A stretch of DNA of 26,925 nucleotides, from contig JBOGTC010000150.1 of the NCBI GenBank assembly GCA_050692055.1, positions 1 to 26,925 on the forward strand, written 5' to 3'. This stretch comes from JBOGTC01 sp050692055 (GTDB lineage: Bacteria > Chloroflexota > Limnocylindria > QHBO01). The translations under genes and the position numbers were made by a program. Shown piece by piece: positions 15,104 through 23,056 of the stretch. How positions within the stretch are numbered: position 1 is the stretch's first letter; each line of letters opens with the position of its first letter. The notes beneath the pieces were generated by a model, which was not told where the DNA came from, ran no database searches, and saw only the letters and a program-made list of their open reading frames with translations.

Positions 15104-16245
15104 CCGGTCTCGCGATCCTGGGCTCGACCGGCTCGATCGGCAGCCAGACGCTCGAGGTGATCCGCGGGTTGGGCGACCGCTTCACCATCCGGGGCCTGGC
15201 GGCGGGACACGTCGGCGAACGGTTCGAGACGCAGCTCGCCGAATGGCCGCTCGCGCGCGCCTGGTCCGCCGGGGGGCGACCGGATCGCCTGCCCGGCGAG
15301 CGCTGGGCCGACGGAGGCCTCGAGGAGCTCGCCACGCTCGAGGGCGTTGACCTGGTCGTGGTCGCGACCACCGGCATGGCGGCGCTGCCGGCGGTGCTCG
15401 CGTCGCTGCGCTCCGGGCGACATGTCGCGCTCGCCAACAAGGAGACGCTCGTCACCGGCGGCCACCTCGTGGCGGCGGAGCTCGATCGGCTGGGAGGTGA
15501 CCGGCTGGGTTGGCTGCGGCCGATCGACAGCGAGCATTCCGCGATCTGGCAGTGCCTGGTGGGGGAGCGGATGGAAGACGTCAGGCGTCTCGTCCTCACC
15601 GCCAGCGGCGGACCCTTCCGCGGCCGCGAGGCCTCGACACTGGCCGGCGTGACCCCGGATGAGGCGCTGGCCCACCCCACCTGGCGGATGGGGCCGAAGA
15701 TCTCCGTAGACTCGGCCACGCTGGTGAACAAGGCATTCGAGGTGATCGAGGCTCGGTGGCTGTATCGGCTCCCGTACTCTAGTATCGACGCCGTGATCCA
15801 CCCCCAGAGCGTCGTGCACTCGCTCGTCGAGTTCGCCGACGGCTCGTACAAGGCCCAGCTGGGCCCGCCCGACATGCGCCTGCCGATCCGGTTCGCGCTG
15901 ACCTATCCGCATCGCCTGCCATCGCCCGCGCGCCATGCGCCGCCGGCCGAGTGGGGCAGCCTCGACTTCGCGCCTCTCAAGGTCGGCGACTTCCCGGCGT
16001 TCGACACGGTGCTCGCCGCGGCGCGACTCGGGGGCAACCGGGGGACCGTGCTCAATGCGGCGGACGAGATCGCGGTCGACGCCTTCCTCCACCGGCGGCT
16101 GCCGCTCAGCTCCATCCCGGCCACGATCGAGGGCGCGGTCGCGCGCTGGGGCGCGGATGAAGAGCCATCGCTGGCCGGGATCGTGGCTCTCGACGAGGAG
16201 GTGCGCGCCGCGCTCTCCGCAGAGCTCCTGCAGGCGCACGCCTGA
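15100..16245 (+). CDS. dxr: 1-deoxy-D-xylulose 5-phosphate reductoisomerase
   Basis: Dxr (IspC) converts DXP to MEP with NADPH, the first committed step of the non-mevalonate isoprenoid pathway that ultimately feeds the uppS reaction. The 381-residue protein has the NADPH-binding GSTGSIGSQTLE at 8-19, VALANKETLVTGG, the metal ligands D143 and E145 in IDSEHSAIWQ, TASGGPFRG (substrate phosphate loop), VDSATLVNKAFEVIEA with the third acidic ligand, and IHPQSVVHSLVEF. The C-terminal helical domain ends near residue 375. The ATG overlaps the cdsA stop (ATGA). Its presence shows that isoprenoids come from the MEP route in this organism. Confidence 0.97.
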   Translation: MTGLAILGSTGSIGSQTLEVIRGLGDRFTIRGLAAGHVGERFETQLAEWPLARAWSAGGRPDRLPGERWADGGLEELATLEGVDLVVVATTGMAALPAVLASLRSGRHVALANKETLVTGGHLVAAELDRLGGDRLGWLRPIDSEHSAIWQCLVGERMEDVRRLVLTASGGPFRGREASTLAGVTPDEALAHPTWRMGPKISVDSATLVNKAFEVIEARWLYRLPYSSIDAVIHPQSVVHSLVEFADGSYKAQLGPPDMRLPIRFALTYPHRLPSPARHAPPAEWGSLDFAPLKVGDFPAFDTVLAAARLGGNRGTVLNAADEIAVDAFLHRRLPLSSIPATIEGAVARWGADEEPSLAGIVALDEEVRAALSAELLQAHA

Positions 16246-17369
16246 TGGATGTCCTCGGCACCGTGGCCGCCTTCATCGGCGTGCTCGTGGTGCTCGTGCT
16301 GGTGCATGAGCTCGGTCACTTCGTCGTCGCGAAGCGCGCTGGGATCACGGTGCAGGAGTTCGGAATCGGCTTTCCGCCACGCATCGCGTCGCTCAGGTGG
16401 CGCGGGACCCGCTACTCGCTGAACTGGATCCCGCTCGGCGGCTTCGTGAAGATGCTCGGCGAGGACGGCGACATGGAGCTGCAGCGAATGCGCGACGAGG
16501 GCGGCAGCGAGGCCGAGATCGAGCGGGCCATGGCCGGAGCCTTCAACCGCAAGCCGATCTGGCTCAGGATCGGGGTCCTCCTCGCCGGCGTGCTCATGAA
16601 CTTCGTGCTCGCCGCGATCCTGTTCGCGGTGGCATTCAGCCTTCCGGCCCTCGTGGGCAACGGTCCGCTCTCGGTGGTCGAGATCCAGGAGGGCAGCCCC
16701 GCCGAGGAGGCACTCGAGGTGGGGGATCTCATCGTCGCTGCCGACGGGCAGGAGTTCGAACGGTCCCGCGACCTGACGGAGTACGTCGGCGAGCGCGCAG
16801 GCCAAGCCGTGACCCTCGGGATCATTCGCGACGGCAGGGCGAGAGACGTCACCGTGGTGCCGCGCGTCCTGACCGAGGAGGAGCGCATGCAGGGCGAGGG
16901 GCCGATCGGGTTCGCCTACGAGCCGGAAACGCTCGTCGAGGAGCCCTCGCCGGTGACGAGCCCGTTCGAGGCGGCTGGACGGGGGACGGTGGCGGCCTGG
17001 GAGCTCGCCATCCGGATCCCCGGCGGCCTGGCGGATGCGGTCGGCGGCCTGATCGGGCTGCACGACGGCGCCGACGATGCCCGAGGGCCGATCGGGATCG
17101 CCCAGGAGACCGGCCGCGTCCTCGAGGCGCCGCTGGTGAGCCAGCTGCTGTTCATTGGGGTGCTGTCGGTCAACCTGGCCGTGCTCAACGTGCTGCCGTT
17201 CCCACCCCTCGACGGCGGGCGAATCGCCGTCGTCCTCATAGAGGCGATCCGGCGTCGGCGGCTGCCCGCCGAGCGCGAGGCGCTCATCTATCTCACCGGC
17301 TTCGCGGTGCTGCTCGCGCTCGTCATCCTCATCAGCATCCAGGACATCCAGCGCCTCCTCGGCGGCTGA
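16245..17369 (+). CDS. rseP: Site-2 protease family zinc metalloprotease RseP
   Basis: This intramembrane metalloprotease cleaves membrane-spanning regulators such as anti-sigma factors and remnant signal peptides. Of 374 residues, the first membrane helix carries the zinc site VHELGHFVVAK (HELGH at 21-25), followed by FGIGFPPRIASLRWRGT and the GGFVKMLGE reentrant loop. A single PDZ domain follows at about 125-205, and the last helices carry NVLPFPPLDGG (315-325) with the third ligand aspartate. A single PDZ, rather than the two of E. coli RseP, is usual outside proteobacteria. The start overlaps dxr by one base (TGATG). The cognate anti-sigma substrate is not in the window. Confidence 0.95.
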   Translation: MDVLGTVAAFIGVLVVLVLVHELGHFVVAKRAGITVQEFGIGFPPRIASLRWRGTRYSLNWIPLGGFVKMLGEDGDMELQRMRDEGGSEAEIERAMAGAFNRKPIWLRIGVLLAGVLMNFVLAAILFAVAFSLPALVGNGPLSVVEIQEGSPAEEALEVGDLIVAADGQEFERSRDLTEYVGERAGQAVTLGIIRDGRARDVTVVPRVLTEEERMQGEGPIGFAYEPETLVEEPSPVTSPFEAAGRGTVAAWELAIRIPGGLADAVGGLIGLHDGADDARGPIGIAQETGRVLEAPLVSQLLFIGVLSVNLAVLNVLPFPPLDGGRIAVVLIEAIRRRRLPAEREALIYLTGFAVLLALVILISIQDIQRLLGG

Positions 17370-17405
17370 TCACAGGCCAGGTCGGTGGCGAGGAGGGGGA
17401 GCGAC

Positions 17406-17414
17406 TGATATACT
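17406..17414 (+). promoter_or_regulatory. Predicted extended -10 promoter for the nusA operon
   Basis: TGATATACT, an extended -10 element, sits 37 bp after the rseP stop with no clear -35. The predicted transcript would begin near 17421 and have a leader of about 118 nt before nusA. Confidence 0.5.
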
Positions 17415-17506
17415 CCGGGCGGTTCTGCCGGCCAACCGCGGAACAGAATCGATATAGAGCGTGTGCCAGTTGACGTGGGTCGGTTCGCCATCCCGCGTCT
17501 TGTTTT

Positions 17507-17530
17507 TCGCCCGGAAGGGCGAGCGAGGAG
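17507..17530 (+). promoter_or_regulatory. GNRA-loop hairpin before the nusA ribosome-binding site
   Basis: TCGCCC (17507-17512) pairs perfectly with GGGCGA (17517-17522) around GGAA, a GNRA-type tetraloop. It is preceded by a T run (17503-17507) and followed after two bases by GAGGAG (17525-17530), the nusA Shine-Dalgarno. The T run precedes rather than follows the stem, so it is not a terminator on this strand. Confidence 0.45.
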
Positions 17531-17538
17531 CTCAGCGG

Positions 17539-18666
17539 TTGAATCGAGATTTCATCGGAGCGTTGCTCCAGCTGAACGCCGAGAAAGGGGTCCCGCAGGA
17601 GATCCTGATCCGGACGCTGGAGCAGGCGATCGAATCAGCGTACCGACGCAACGCCGACGCGCCGGAGAACGTGGGCGTCCACGTTGATCCGGAGAGCGGC
17701 GAGATCAGCGTGTACCGCGAGTACGAGGTGGTCGCCACGCCCGAGGAGATCGAGGACCCCGAGCTGCAGATGCTCGTGGCCGATGCGCAGAAGGCCGACT
17801 CAACGACCGGCGTGGGCAGCAAGGTCCGCATTCCCGAGAACGTGACCCAGGCTCAGCTGGGTCGCATTGCCGCGCAGACCGCGGGGCAGGTGTACCGGCA
17901 GCGGCTGCGCGAGGCGCAGCGGGACGTCGTCTTCCAGCAGTACGCGGCCCGGGAGGGCGAGATCATGACCGGCGTCGTGCAGCGCACGACCGATTCGGCC
18001 GTGATCCTCGACATGGGCAAGGACGTGGAAGCCGTGCTGGCAGTGCCAGAGCAGCTGCCGAGCGAGACGTATCGCATCGGGCAGCACCTCAAGGTGTATG
18101 TCATGGAGGTGCGGCGTACCACGCGGGGGCCGGTGATCGTGGCCAGCCGCACGCACCGCGGCTTCCTGCGGCGCCTGATGGAGATGGAGATCCCGGAGAT
18201 CTACAACGGGACCGTCGTCATCCGCGGCATCGCCCGCGAGGCGGCAAGCCGCTCCAAGGTGGCAGTCGAGAGCCGTCAGCTCGGCGTGGACGCCAAGGGC
18301 GCGGCCGTCGGCCAGCGGGGGGCTCGGATCCAGTCCATCGTGGCCGAGCTCAACGGCGAGAAGGTCGACATCGTGCTGTGGGACGAGGACGCGGCGCGAT
18401 TCGTAGCCGAGGCGCTCAGCCCGGCCGAGGTGCTGAGCGTGCGGATCGACGAGGAGCACAAGATCGCGAACGTCATCGTGCCGGAACGCCAGCTGTCGCT
18501 CGCCATCGGCAAGGAGGGGCAGAACGCCCGCCTGGCGGCGAAGCTCACCGGCTGGCGGATCGACATACGGTCCGATGCCGGAGTCGCCAGTGCGGCGGCA
18601 GGGCACGAGGAGGCGGACGGCAAGGCGGTCGCGGAGGCGCCGGCCGATGCCGAAGCGACGACCTGA
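17539..18666 (+). CDS. nusA: Transcription termination/antitermination factor NusA
   Basis: NusA binds RNA polymerase and nascent RNA and controls pausing, termination and antitermination. The start is TTG at 17539: GAGGAG lies eight bases upstream, and the conserved N-terminus MNRDFIGALLQLNAEKGVP starts exactly here, while the open frame further upstream is not NusA-like. Of 375 residues, the polymerase-binding domain is 1-125, the S1 domain about 133-200 (GEIMTGVVQRTTDSAVILD), KH1 about 200-275 (VGQRGARIQSIV) and KH2 to about 345 (LSLAIGKEGQNARLAAKL). A short Ala/Glu tail follows, with no acidic repeats. It starts the nusA-ylxR-infB-rbfA block; the rimP gene that normally precedes nusA is missing. 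Confidence 0.96.
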   Translation: MNRDFIGALLQLNAEKGVPQEILIRTLEQAIESAYRRNADAPENVGVHVDPESGEISVYREYEVVATPEEIEDPELQMLVADAQKADSTTGVGSKVRIPENVTQAQLGRIAAQTAGQVYRQRLREAQRDVVFQQYAAREGEIMTGVVQRTTDSAVILDMGKDVEAVLAVPEQLPSETYRIGQHLKVYVMEVRRTTRGPVIVASRTHRGFLRRLMEMEIPEIYNGTVVIRGIAREAASRSKVAVESRQLGVDAKGAAVGQRGARIQSIVAELNGEKVDIVLWDEDAARFVAEALSPAEVLSVRIDEEHKIANVIVPERQLSLAIGKEGQNARLAAKLTGWRIDIRSDAGVASAAAGHEEADGKAVAEAPADAEATT

Positions 18667-18919
18667 CCACATCCCGATGCGCACCTGCGCGGTCTGCCGC
18701 CAGGTGCGCCCCAAGCGATCGATGACCCGCCTCGTGCGCGATGCCCGCGGCGCGGTTGTTCCCGATCCCACGGGCAAGGCCCACGGACGGGGAACGTATG
18801 TCTGTGATGATGCTGCCTGCCGGGAGCCGAGGCGACTCGACGAGGCGGTGCGGCGAGCGCTCGGCGCAGGGCCAGGCGCCGGAGAGCTCGAACTCGAGGT
18901 GAAACATGCCCCCACGTAG
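18647..18919 (+). CDS. ylxR: YlxR-family nucleic-acid-binding protein
   Basis: This 90-residue protein of the YlxR (DUF448) family is nearly always found between nusA and infB. Proposed roles for relatives include RNase P modulation and nucleoid/transcription control. HIPMRTCAVCRQVRPKRSM is the family start, with C14 and C17. GRGTYVCDDAAC supplies C53 and C58, which could form a zinc or cysteine cluster with them. The ATG at 18647 overlaps the end of nusA by 20 bases and has GGAGG nine bases upstream. The frame is open further upstream, but only as Arg-rich, non-conserved sequence. The end overlaps infB by 14 bases. Confidence 0.9.
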   Translation: MPKRRPDHIPMRTCAVCRQVRPKRSMTRLVRDARGAVVPDPTGKAHGRGTYVCDDAACREPRRLDEAVRRALGAGPGAGELELEVKHAPT

Positions 18920-20831
18920 GTATCGACCGCGACGCGGGCCACGCCCGCCGCGCAAGCGACCCACGGGCGCCGCCGGCGCCGTGATGACCGAGCCCGCTGC
19001 ACCGACGCGGCCTGCGGGTCCTGTCGAGCTGCCGAGCTCGATCGCCGTCAAGGACCTCGCCGAGGCGCTGGGCGTGGGCACGGGCGAGATCATCAAGGAG
19101 CTCATCCGCAACGGGATCTTCGCCACCATCAACCAGTCGATCGACTTCGACACCGCCTCGCTGGTGGCGGGGGAGCTCGGATTCGAGACGATCGAGCGCG
19201 GCGCCGCCGAACGCGCCGCTGCAGCCGAGGCCGGAGAGCAGGCGCTTGTCGTTGCGGGCGCCGGCGGCGACGGCGACAACAACGGCAAGCCGGTGCTGTG
19301 GGTCGAGGACGATCCCGCGGCGCTGGTCACCCGCGCCCCGATCGTGACCGTCATGGGCCACGTCGACCACGGTAAGACGAGCCTGCTGGACGCGGTGCGC
19401 GAGACGAAGGTCGCCGCCGCCGAGCGGGGCGGTATCACCCAGCACATCGGCGCCAGCGAGGTCGTGCACAACGACAGGCGCATCGTCTTCCTCGACACGC
19501 CCGGCCACGAGGCCTTCACGGCGATGCGTGCGCGCGGTGCGCAGGCGACCGACATCGCGATCATTGTCGTCGCGGCCGATGACGGCGTCATGCCGCAGAC
19601 GAAGGAGGCGATCGACCACGTCCGCGCGGCACGGGTGCCGATGATCGTTGCGATCAACAAGGTCGACAAGGCCGACGCGCAGCCGGACCGCGTCAAGCAG
19701 GAGCTCGCCGACGGCGGCGTGCTCATCGAGGAGTACGGCGGCGACATCATCGCCGTGCCGGTGAGCGCCAAGCAGCGCACCGGCATCGACGACCTGATGG
19801 AGATGGTCCTGCTCGTCGCGGACCTGCAGGACCTGAAGGCCAACCCGAAGCGCGAGGCGATCGGCACGATCGTCGAGTCCAAGCTCGAGAAGGGCCGCGG
19901 CAACGTGGCGACGGTGCTGGTTCAGACCGGCACGCTGCGCGTGGGCGACATCGTCAGCGTGGGACGCACGTATGGCCGCGTGCGCGCCCTGAACAACGCC
20001 GCGGGCAAGCGGGTGAAGCAGGCCGAGCCGGCTACCGCCGTGGAGATCATCGGCCTGCAGGACCTGCCGGAGGCAGGGGACATCCTGCGCGTGGTGGCCG
20101 ACGAGAAGGCAGCGCGCGATGCCGCCGAGGCCGCCGAGCGGGCAGCCTCGGGCGGAGATGGCAAGGCCGTCACCAGCCTGGAGGAGATCAGCGCGCAGAT
20201 TCAGGCCAGCGAGGTGGCGGAGCTGCGGGTGGTGCTCAAGACGGACGTCCAGGGCTCGCTCGGGGCCATCCGCCATTCCCTCGAGCGCCTGAACACGAAC
20301 GAGGTCCGCATCAACATCCTGCGAGAGGGCGCGGGCGACATCAGCGAGTCGGACATCACCTTGGCCGCGGCATCGGAGGCCGTGGTCATCGGGTTCAACA
20401 CCAAGCTCGATGCGGGGGCACAGCGAGCGGTCGAGGCCGCCGGTGTGGACGTTCGGACCTACGACGTGATCTACAAGCTGACCGATGACGTCGGCCAGGC
20501 ACTCGCCGGCCTGCTGACGCCGAAGCAGGTCGAGCAGGTCGAGGGCCATGCTGAGGTGCGTGTCGTGATCAAGGCCGGCCGAGCTGGCAACATCGCCGGG
20601 TCGTACGTCACCGACGGGCGCATCGTGCGCGGCGGCCAGGCGCGGCTGTTCCGCGGCGGCACGCTGCTGGCCGATGGCCGCATCACCTCGCTCAAGCGCT
20701 TCAAGGACGACGTGCGCGAGGTCGCGACCGGCTTCGAGTGCGGCATCGGCCTCGATGTCGACGAGATCGCCGAGGGCGACGTCATCGAGTGCTACCAGAT
20801 GGTGTCCGAGCAGGTTGGCGCGAGCGCCTGA
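18906..20831 (+). CDS. infB: Translation initiation factor IF-2
   Basis: IF-2 is the GTPase that recruits initiator tRNA and promotes subunit joining. At 641 residues it is a short form: a basic N-terminal tail (1-25) leads straight into one IF2_N helical domain (about 38-85). The G domain has GHVDHGKT at 151-158, GGITQHIGA (switch I), DTPGHE at 197-202, NKVD at 251-254 and VSAKQRTGID (G5). Domains II to IV follow, ending in GFECGIGLDVDEIAEGDVIE, typical of the fMet-tRNA-binding C-terminal domain. The ATG is preceded by GAGGTG at good spacing and overlaps ylxR by 14 bases. Many bacteria have 700-1,000 residues because of a long N-terminal repeat region, absent here. Confidence 0.97.
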   Translation: MPPRRYRPRRGPRPPRKRPTGAAGAVMTEPAAPTRPAGPVELPSSIAVKDLAEALGVGTGEIIKELIRNGIFATINQSIDFDTASLVAGELGFETIERGAAERAAAAEAGEQALVVAGAGGDGDNNGKPVLWVEDDPAALVTRAPIVTVMGHVDHGKTSLLDAVRETKVAAAERGGITQHIGASEVVHNDRRIVFLDTPGHEAFTAMRARGAQATDIAIIVVAADDGVMPQTKEAIDHVRAARVPMIVAINKVDKADAQPDRVKQELADGGVLIEEYGGDIIAVPVSAKQRTGIDDLMEMVLLVADLQDLKANPKREAIGTIVESKLEKGRGNVATVLVQTGTLRVGDIVSVGRTYGRVRALNNAAGKRVKQAEPATAVEIIGLQDLPEAGDILRVVADEKAARDAAEAAERAASGGDGKAVTSLEEISAQIQASEVAELRVVLKTDVQGSLGAIRHSLERLNTNEVRINILREGAGDISESDITLAAASEAVVIGFNTKLDAGAQRAVEAAGVDVRTYDVIYKLTDDVGQALAGLLTPKQVEQVEGHAEVRVVIKAGRAGNIAGSYVTDGRIVRGGQARLFRGGTLLADGRITSLKRFKDDVREVATGFECGIGLDVDEIAEGDVIECYQMVSEQVGASA

Positions 20832-20854
20832 GGCATCGAGAGACCGCGCCGCCG

Positions 20855-21199
20855 ATGAGCCAGCGAACCGACCGGCTCGACAGCCAGATCCGGGCCGAGC
20901 TGATGGGCCTGCTGCAGCGCGAGATGAAGGATCCGCGCATCGGGTTCGCCACCATCACACGTGTCGAGACGGCGCGCGATCTCGGCACCGCACGGGTGTG
21001 GGTCAGCATTTACGGCAGCGACGAGGAGCGTGAACGCTCGATGGACGCGCTGACCGCCGCCGCGCCGTGGCTGCGCCGTCAGCTCGGAGAGCGGCTCCGT
21101 GTTCGTCACGTTCCCGAGCTCATGATGCGGCGCGACGAGTCAATCGAGGCCGGCGACCGCGTGCTGCGCATCCTGCGCGACATCGAGGAGGACCAGTGA
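20855..21199 (+). CDS. rbfA: 30S ribosome-binding factor RbfA
   Basis: RbfA assists late 30S maturation near the 5' helix of 16S rRNA. The 114-residue protein starts at ATG 20855 (MSQRTDRLDSQIRAELMGL), the normal N-terminus. The KH-type fold is visible in REMKDPRIGFATITRVETA and TARVWVSIYGS, with RLRVRHVPELMMRRDESIE as the C-terminal block (usually P.L.F..D.S). The open frame continues upstream into infB as non-conserved Arg-rich sequence. The last four bases overlap the next gene's GTG. Confidence 0.95.
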   Translation: MSQRTDRLDSQIRAELMGLLQREMKDPRIGFATITRVETARDLGTARVWVSIYGSDEERERSMDALTAAAPWLRRQLGERLRVRHVPELMMRRDESIEAGDRVLRILRDIEEDQ

Positions 21200-22176
21200 G
21201 CCTGCCCGAGGTCGCCGCCGTCCTGCGCGGGGCGGAGCGAATCACCGCCATCTGCCACGAGAATCCCGATGCCGACACGCTCGGCGCTGCGCTCGCCATC
21301 CGCATCGCCGCCGAGCGGCTCGGCAAGCAGGCCGAGGTCGTGGCGGCCGATCCGACGCCGCCGGCGCTCGACTTCATGCCCTACATCGGCGAGGTGCGGC
21401 GCGTGCCGCAGCTCGAGCCTGACGTTGCCGTGGTGCTCGACGGGCCGCTATCGCGGACGGGCGCCGTGGTGCGCGACTGCGGGGAGTGGCTCGACCGGGC
21501 CAGGATCGTGAACATCGATCATCACGTCTCGAACCCCGGGGACGGCGTGGCGGCGCTCATCGATCCTGATGCCGCTGCGACCTGCGAGCTCGTGGCGCTG
21601 CTGATTCCGGAGCTGGGCATCGCGATCGACCTCGAGATGGCGACCGTGCTGACCGCGGGGATCGTGCAGGACACGCACACGTTCGCGCATCCCAACGCCA
21701 CGCCGCGGACGCTTCGCGTCGCCGCCGACCTGCTGTCAGCGGGCGCGCCACTCTCGGCCATCCACCGCACAATCTACGCCGACAAGCCGTACAGCACGCT
21801 CGCCCTGTGGGGCCGGATGCTGGCGAGCATCGGCGAGCGCCGCGACGGACGCATCGTGCACGCCACCATGACCCTCGCGATGCTCGAGGAGGTGGGTGCG
21901 GACCCGGTCGCCTCCGAGGGCTTCATCGATCTCCTGGCGTCGACAAAGGTTGGCGACATCACCGTCCTGCTGAAGGAGGCCGACGCGGCGCAGATACGGG
22001 TCAGCGTGCGCACCTCGGCGCGCGCCGACGCAGTCGCCATTACATCGGTCTTCGGAGGCGGCGGCCATGCTCGGGCCGCCGGCTGCACCGTCCAGGCCCC
22101 GCTCGAGAAGGCGTCCAGACTGATCCTCGACGAGTGCGAGCGCGAGCTCGACCGCGCCGATGCTCGGGGTCGTTAA
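21196..22176 (+). CDS. nrnA: DHH/DHHA1-family nanoRNase (NrnA/RecJ-like phosphoesterase)
   Basis: NrnA-type enzymes hydrolyse very short RNAs (2-5 nt), and many also act on pAp or pGpG. The start is GTG at 21196, overlapping rbfA by four bases, with GAGGAGG about four bases upstream; this gives 326 residues. The DHH domain has CHENPDADTLGAALAI (H21, D25, D27), a metal aspartate at D82 and NIDHHVSNPGD (DHH at 108-110). The DHHA1 domain ends with FGGGGHARAAGCTV, the substrate-binding GGGH motif. The usual motif NPDGD reads NPDAD. The rbfA-nrnA-truB-ribF order is common in Gram-positive and Chloroflexota genomes. Which substrate is preferred cannot be told from sequence. Confidence 0.93.
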   Translation: MSLPEVAAVLRGAERITAICHENPDADTLGAALAIRIAAERLGKQAEVVAADPTPPALDFMPYIGEVRRVPQLEPDVAVVLDGPLSRTGAVVRDCGEWLDRARIVNIDHHVSNPGDGVAALIDPDAAATCELVALLIPELGIAIDLEMATVLTAGIVQDTHTFAHPNATPRTLRVAADLLSAGAPLSAIHRTIYADKPYSTLALWGRMLASIGERRDGRIVHATMTLAMLEEVGADPVASEGFIDLLASTKVGDITVLLKEADAAQIRVSVRTSARADAVAITSVFGGGGHARAAGCTVQAPLEKASRLILDECERELDRADARGR

Positions 22177-23056
22177 CCTCGACAAGCCGGTCGGGCCCAC
22201 GAGCCACGACATGGTTGGTCTCATGCGCCGGCTGACCGGCACGCGGCGCATCGGGCATGCGGGGACGCTCGATCCGCTGGCGTCCGGTGTGCTGCCGATT
22301 CTCGTTGGGCCAGCGACCCGCTTCAGCGAGGAGCTCACGGGAGGTTCCAAGAGCTACGAGGCGACCGTCAGGCTCGGACAGCGCTCCGCAACCGACGATG
22401 CCGAGGGACCGATCGAGCCCACGGGCCAGCCGTTGCCTGACGAAGCGGCCATCGCCGCCGGGCTGCGCCACTTCGTCGGCACCTTCGGCCAGCGCCCGCC
22501 GGCGTTCAGCGCGCGCAAGCTGGCCGGTCGGACGGCGCATCGCGCCGCCCGCGCCGGGGAGCCCATCGATCTGCCTGCGCGCCAGGTGACGGTCACCAAG
22601 CTCGACCTGCGCGGCGTCGAGCACCGCGCGGACGTCGTGGACGCGCACGTCGAGCTGGTCTGTGGCGCGGGCACATACGTTCGGTCGATCGCACGTGATC
22701 TCGGCGAGCTCCTTGGCTGCGGCGCGTACCTCGCGGCGCTGCGCAGGACGGCGGCAGCAGGGCTGCGGGTGGACGATGCGGTCACTCCCGCCCGCCTCGA
22801 AGAGCTGTCGGACAGCGGCCGGCTGTCGGAGGTTCTGCTACCGGTGGGGGAGCTGCTGCCCCTGCCGCGGTTGACGCTGGACGATGATGCCGCCTGGCGC
22901 TTCGCGCACGGCGCGACGCTGCAGCTGTCGGAGGCCCACTCGAACGAGGGCCGTCACGCGGTATTCGGGCCGAGCGCGCTGCTCGGCGTGGGTACGCTTG
23001 AGGCCGGCGTGCTCCGGCCGGAGAAGGTGATCGCACCTGAGCCTCCGTCAGCGTGA
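22160..23056 (+). CDS. truB: tRNA pseudouridine(55) synthase TruB
   Basis: TruB makes pseudouridine 55 in the T-loop of tRNAs. The 298-residue protein has VVNLDKPVGPTSHDMV at the start and the catalytic-loop GHAGTLDPLASGVLPI with the nucleophile D38. SKSYEATVRLGQRSATDDAEG, RQVTVTKLDLRG and VCGAGTYVRSIARDLGELLG complete the fold. A C-terminal segment after about 215 is PUA-like. The ATG at 22160 lies inside the end of nrnA (17-base overlap). The stop overlaps ribF by four bases. Confidence 0.96.
   Translation: MLGVVNLDKPVGPTSHDMVGLMRRLTGTRRIGHAGTLDPLASGVLPILVGPATRFSEELTGGSKSYEATVRLGQRSATDDAEGPIEPTGQPLPDEAAIAAGLRHFVGTFGQRPPAFSARKLAGRTAHRAARAGEPIDLPARQVTVTKLDLRGVEHRADVVDAHVELVCGAGTYVRSIARDLGELLGCGAYLAALRRTAAAGLRVDDAVTPARLEELSDSGRLSEVLLPVGELLPLPRLTLDDDAAWRFAHGATLQLSEAHSNEGRHAVFGPSALLGVGTLEAGVLRPEKVIAPEPPSA

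Noticed and set aside
17503..17522. A terminator before nusA
   Set aside because: The T run precedes the stem on the + strand, and on the minus strand the stem is followed by an A run, so neither orientation fits an intrinsic terminator.
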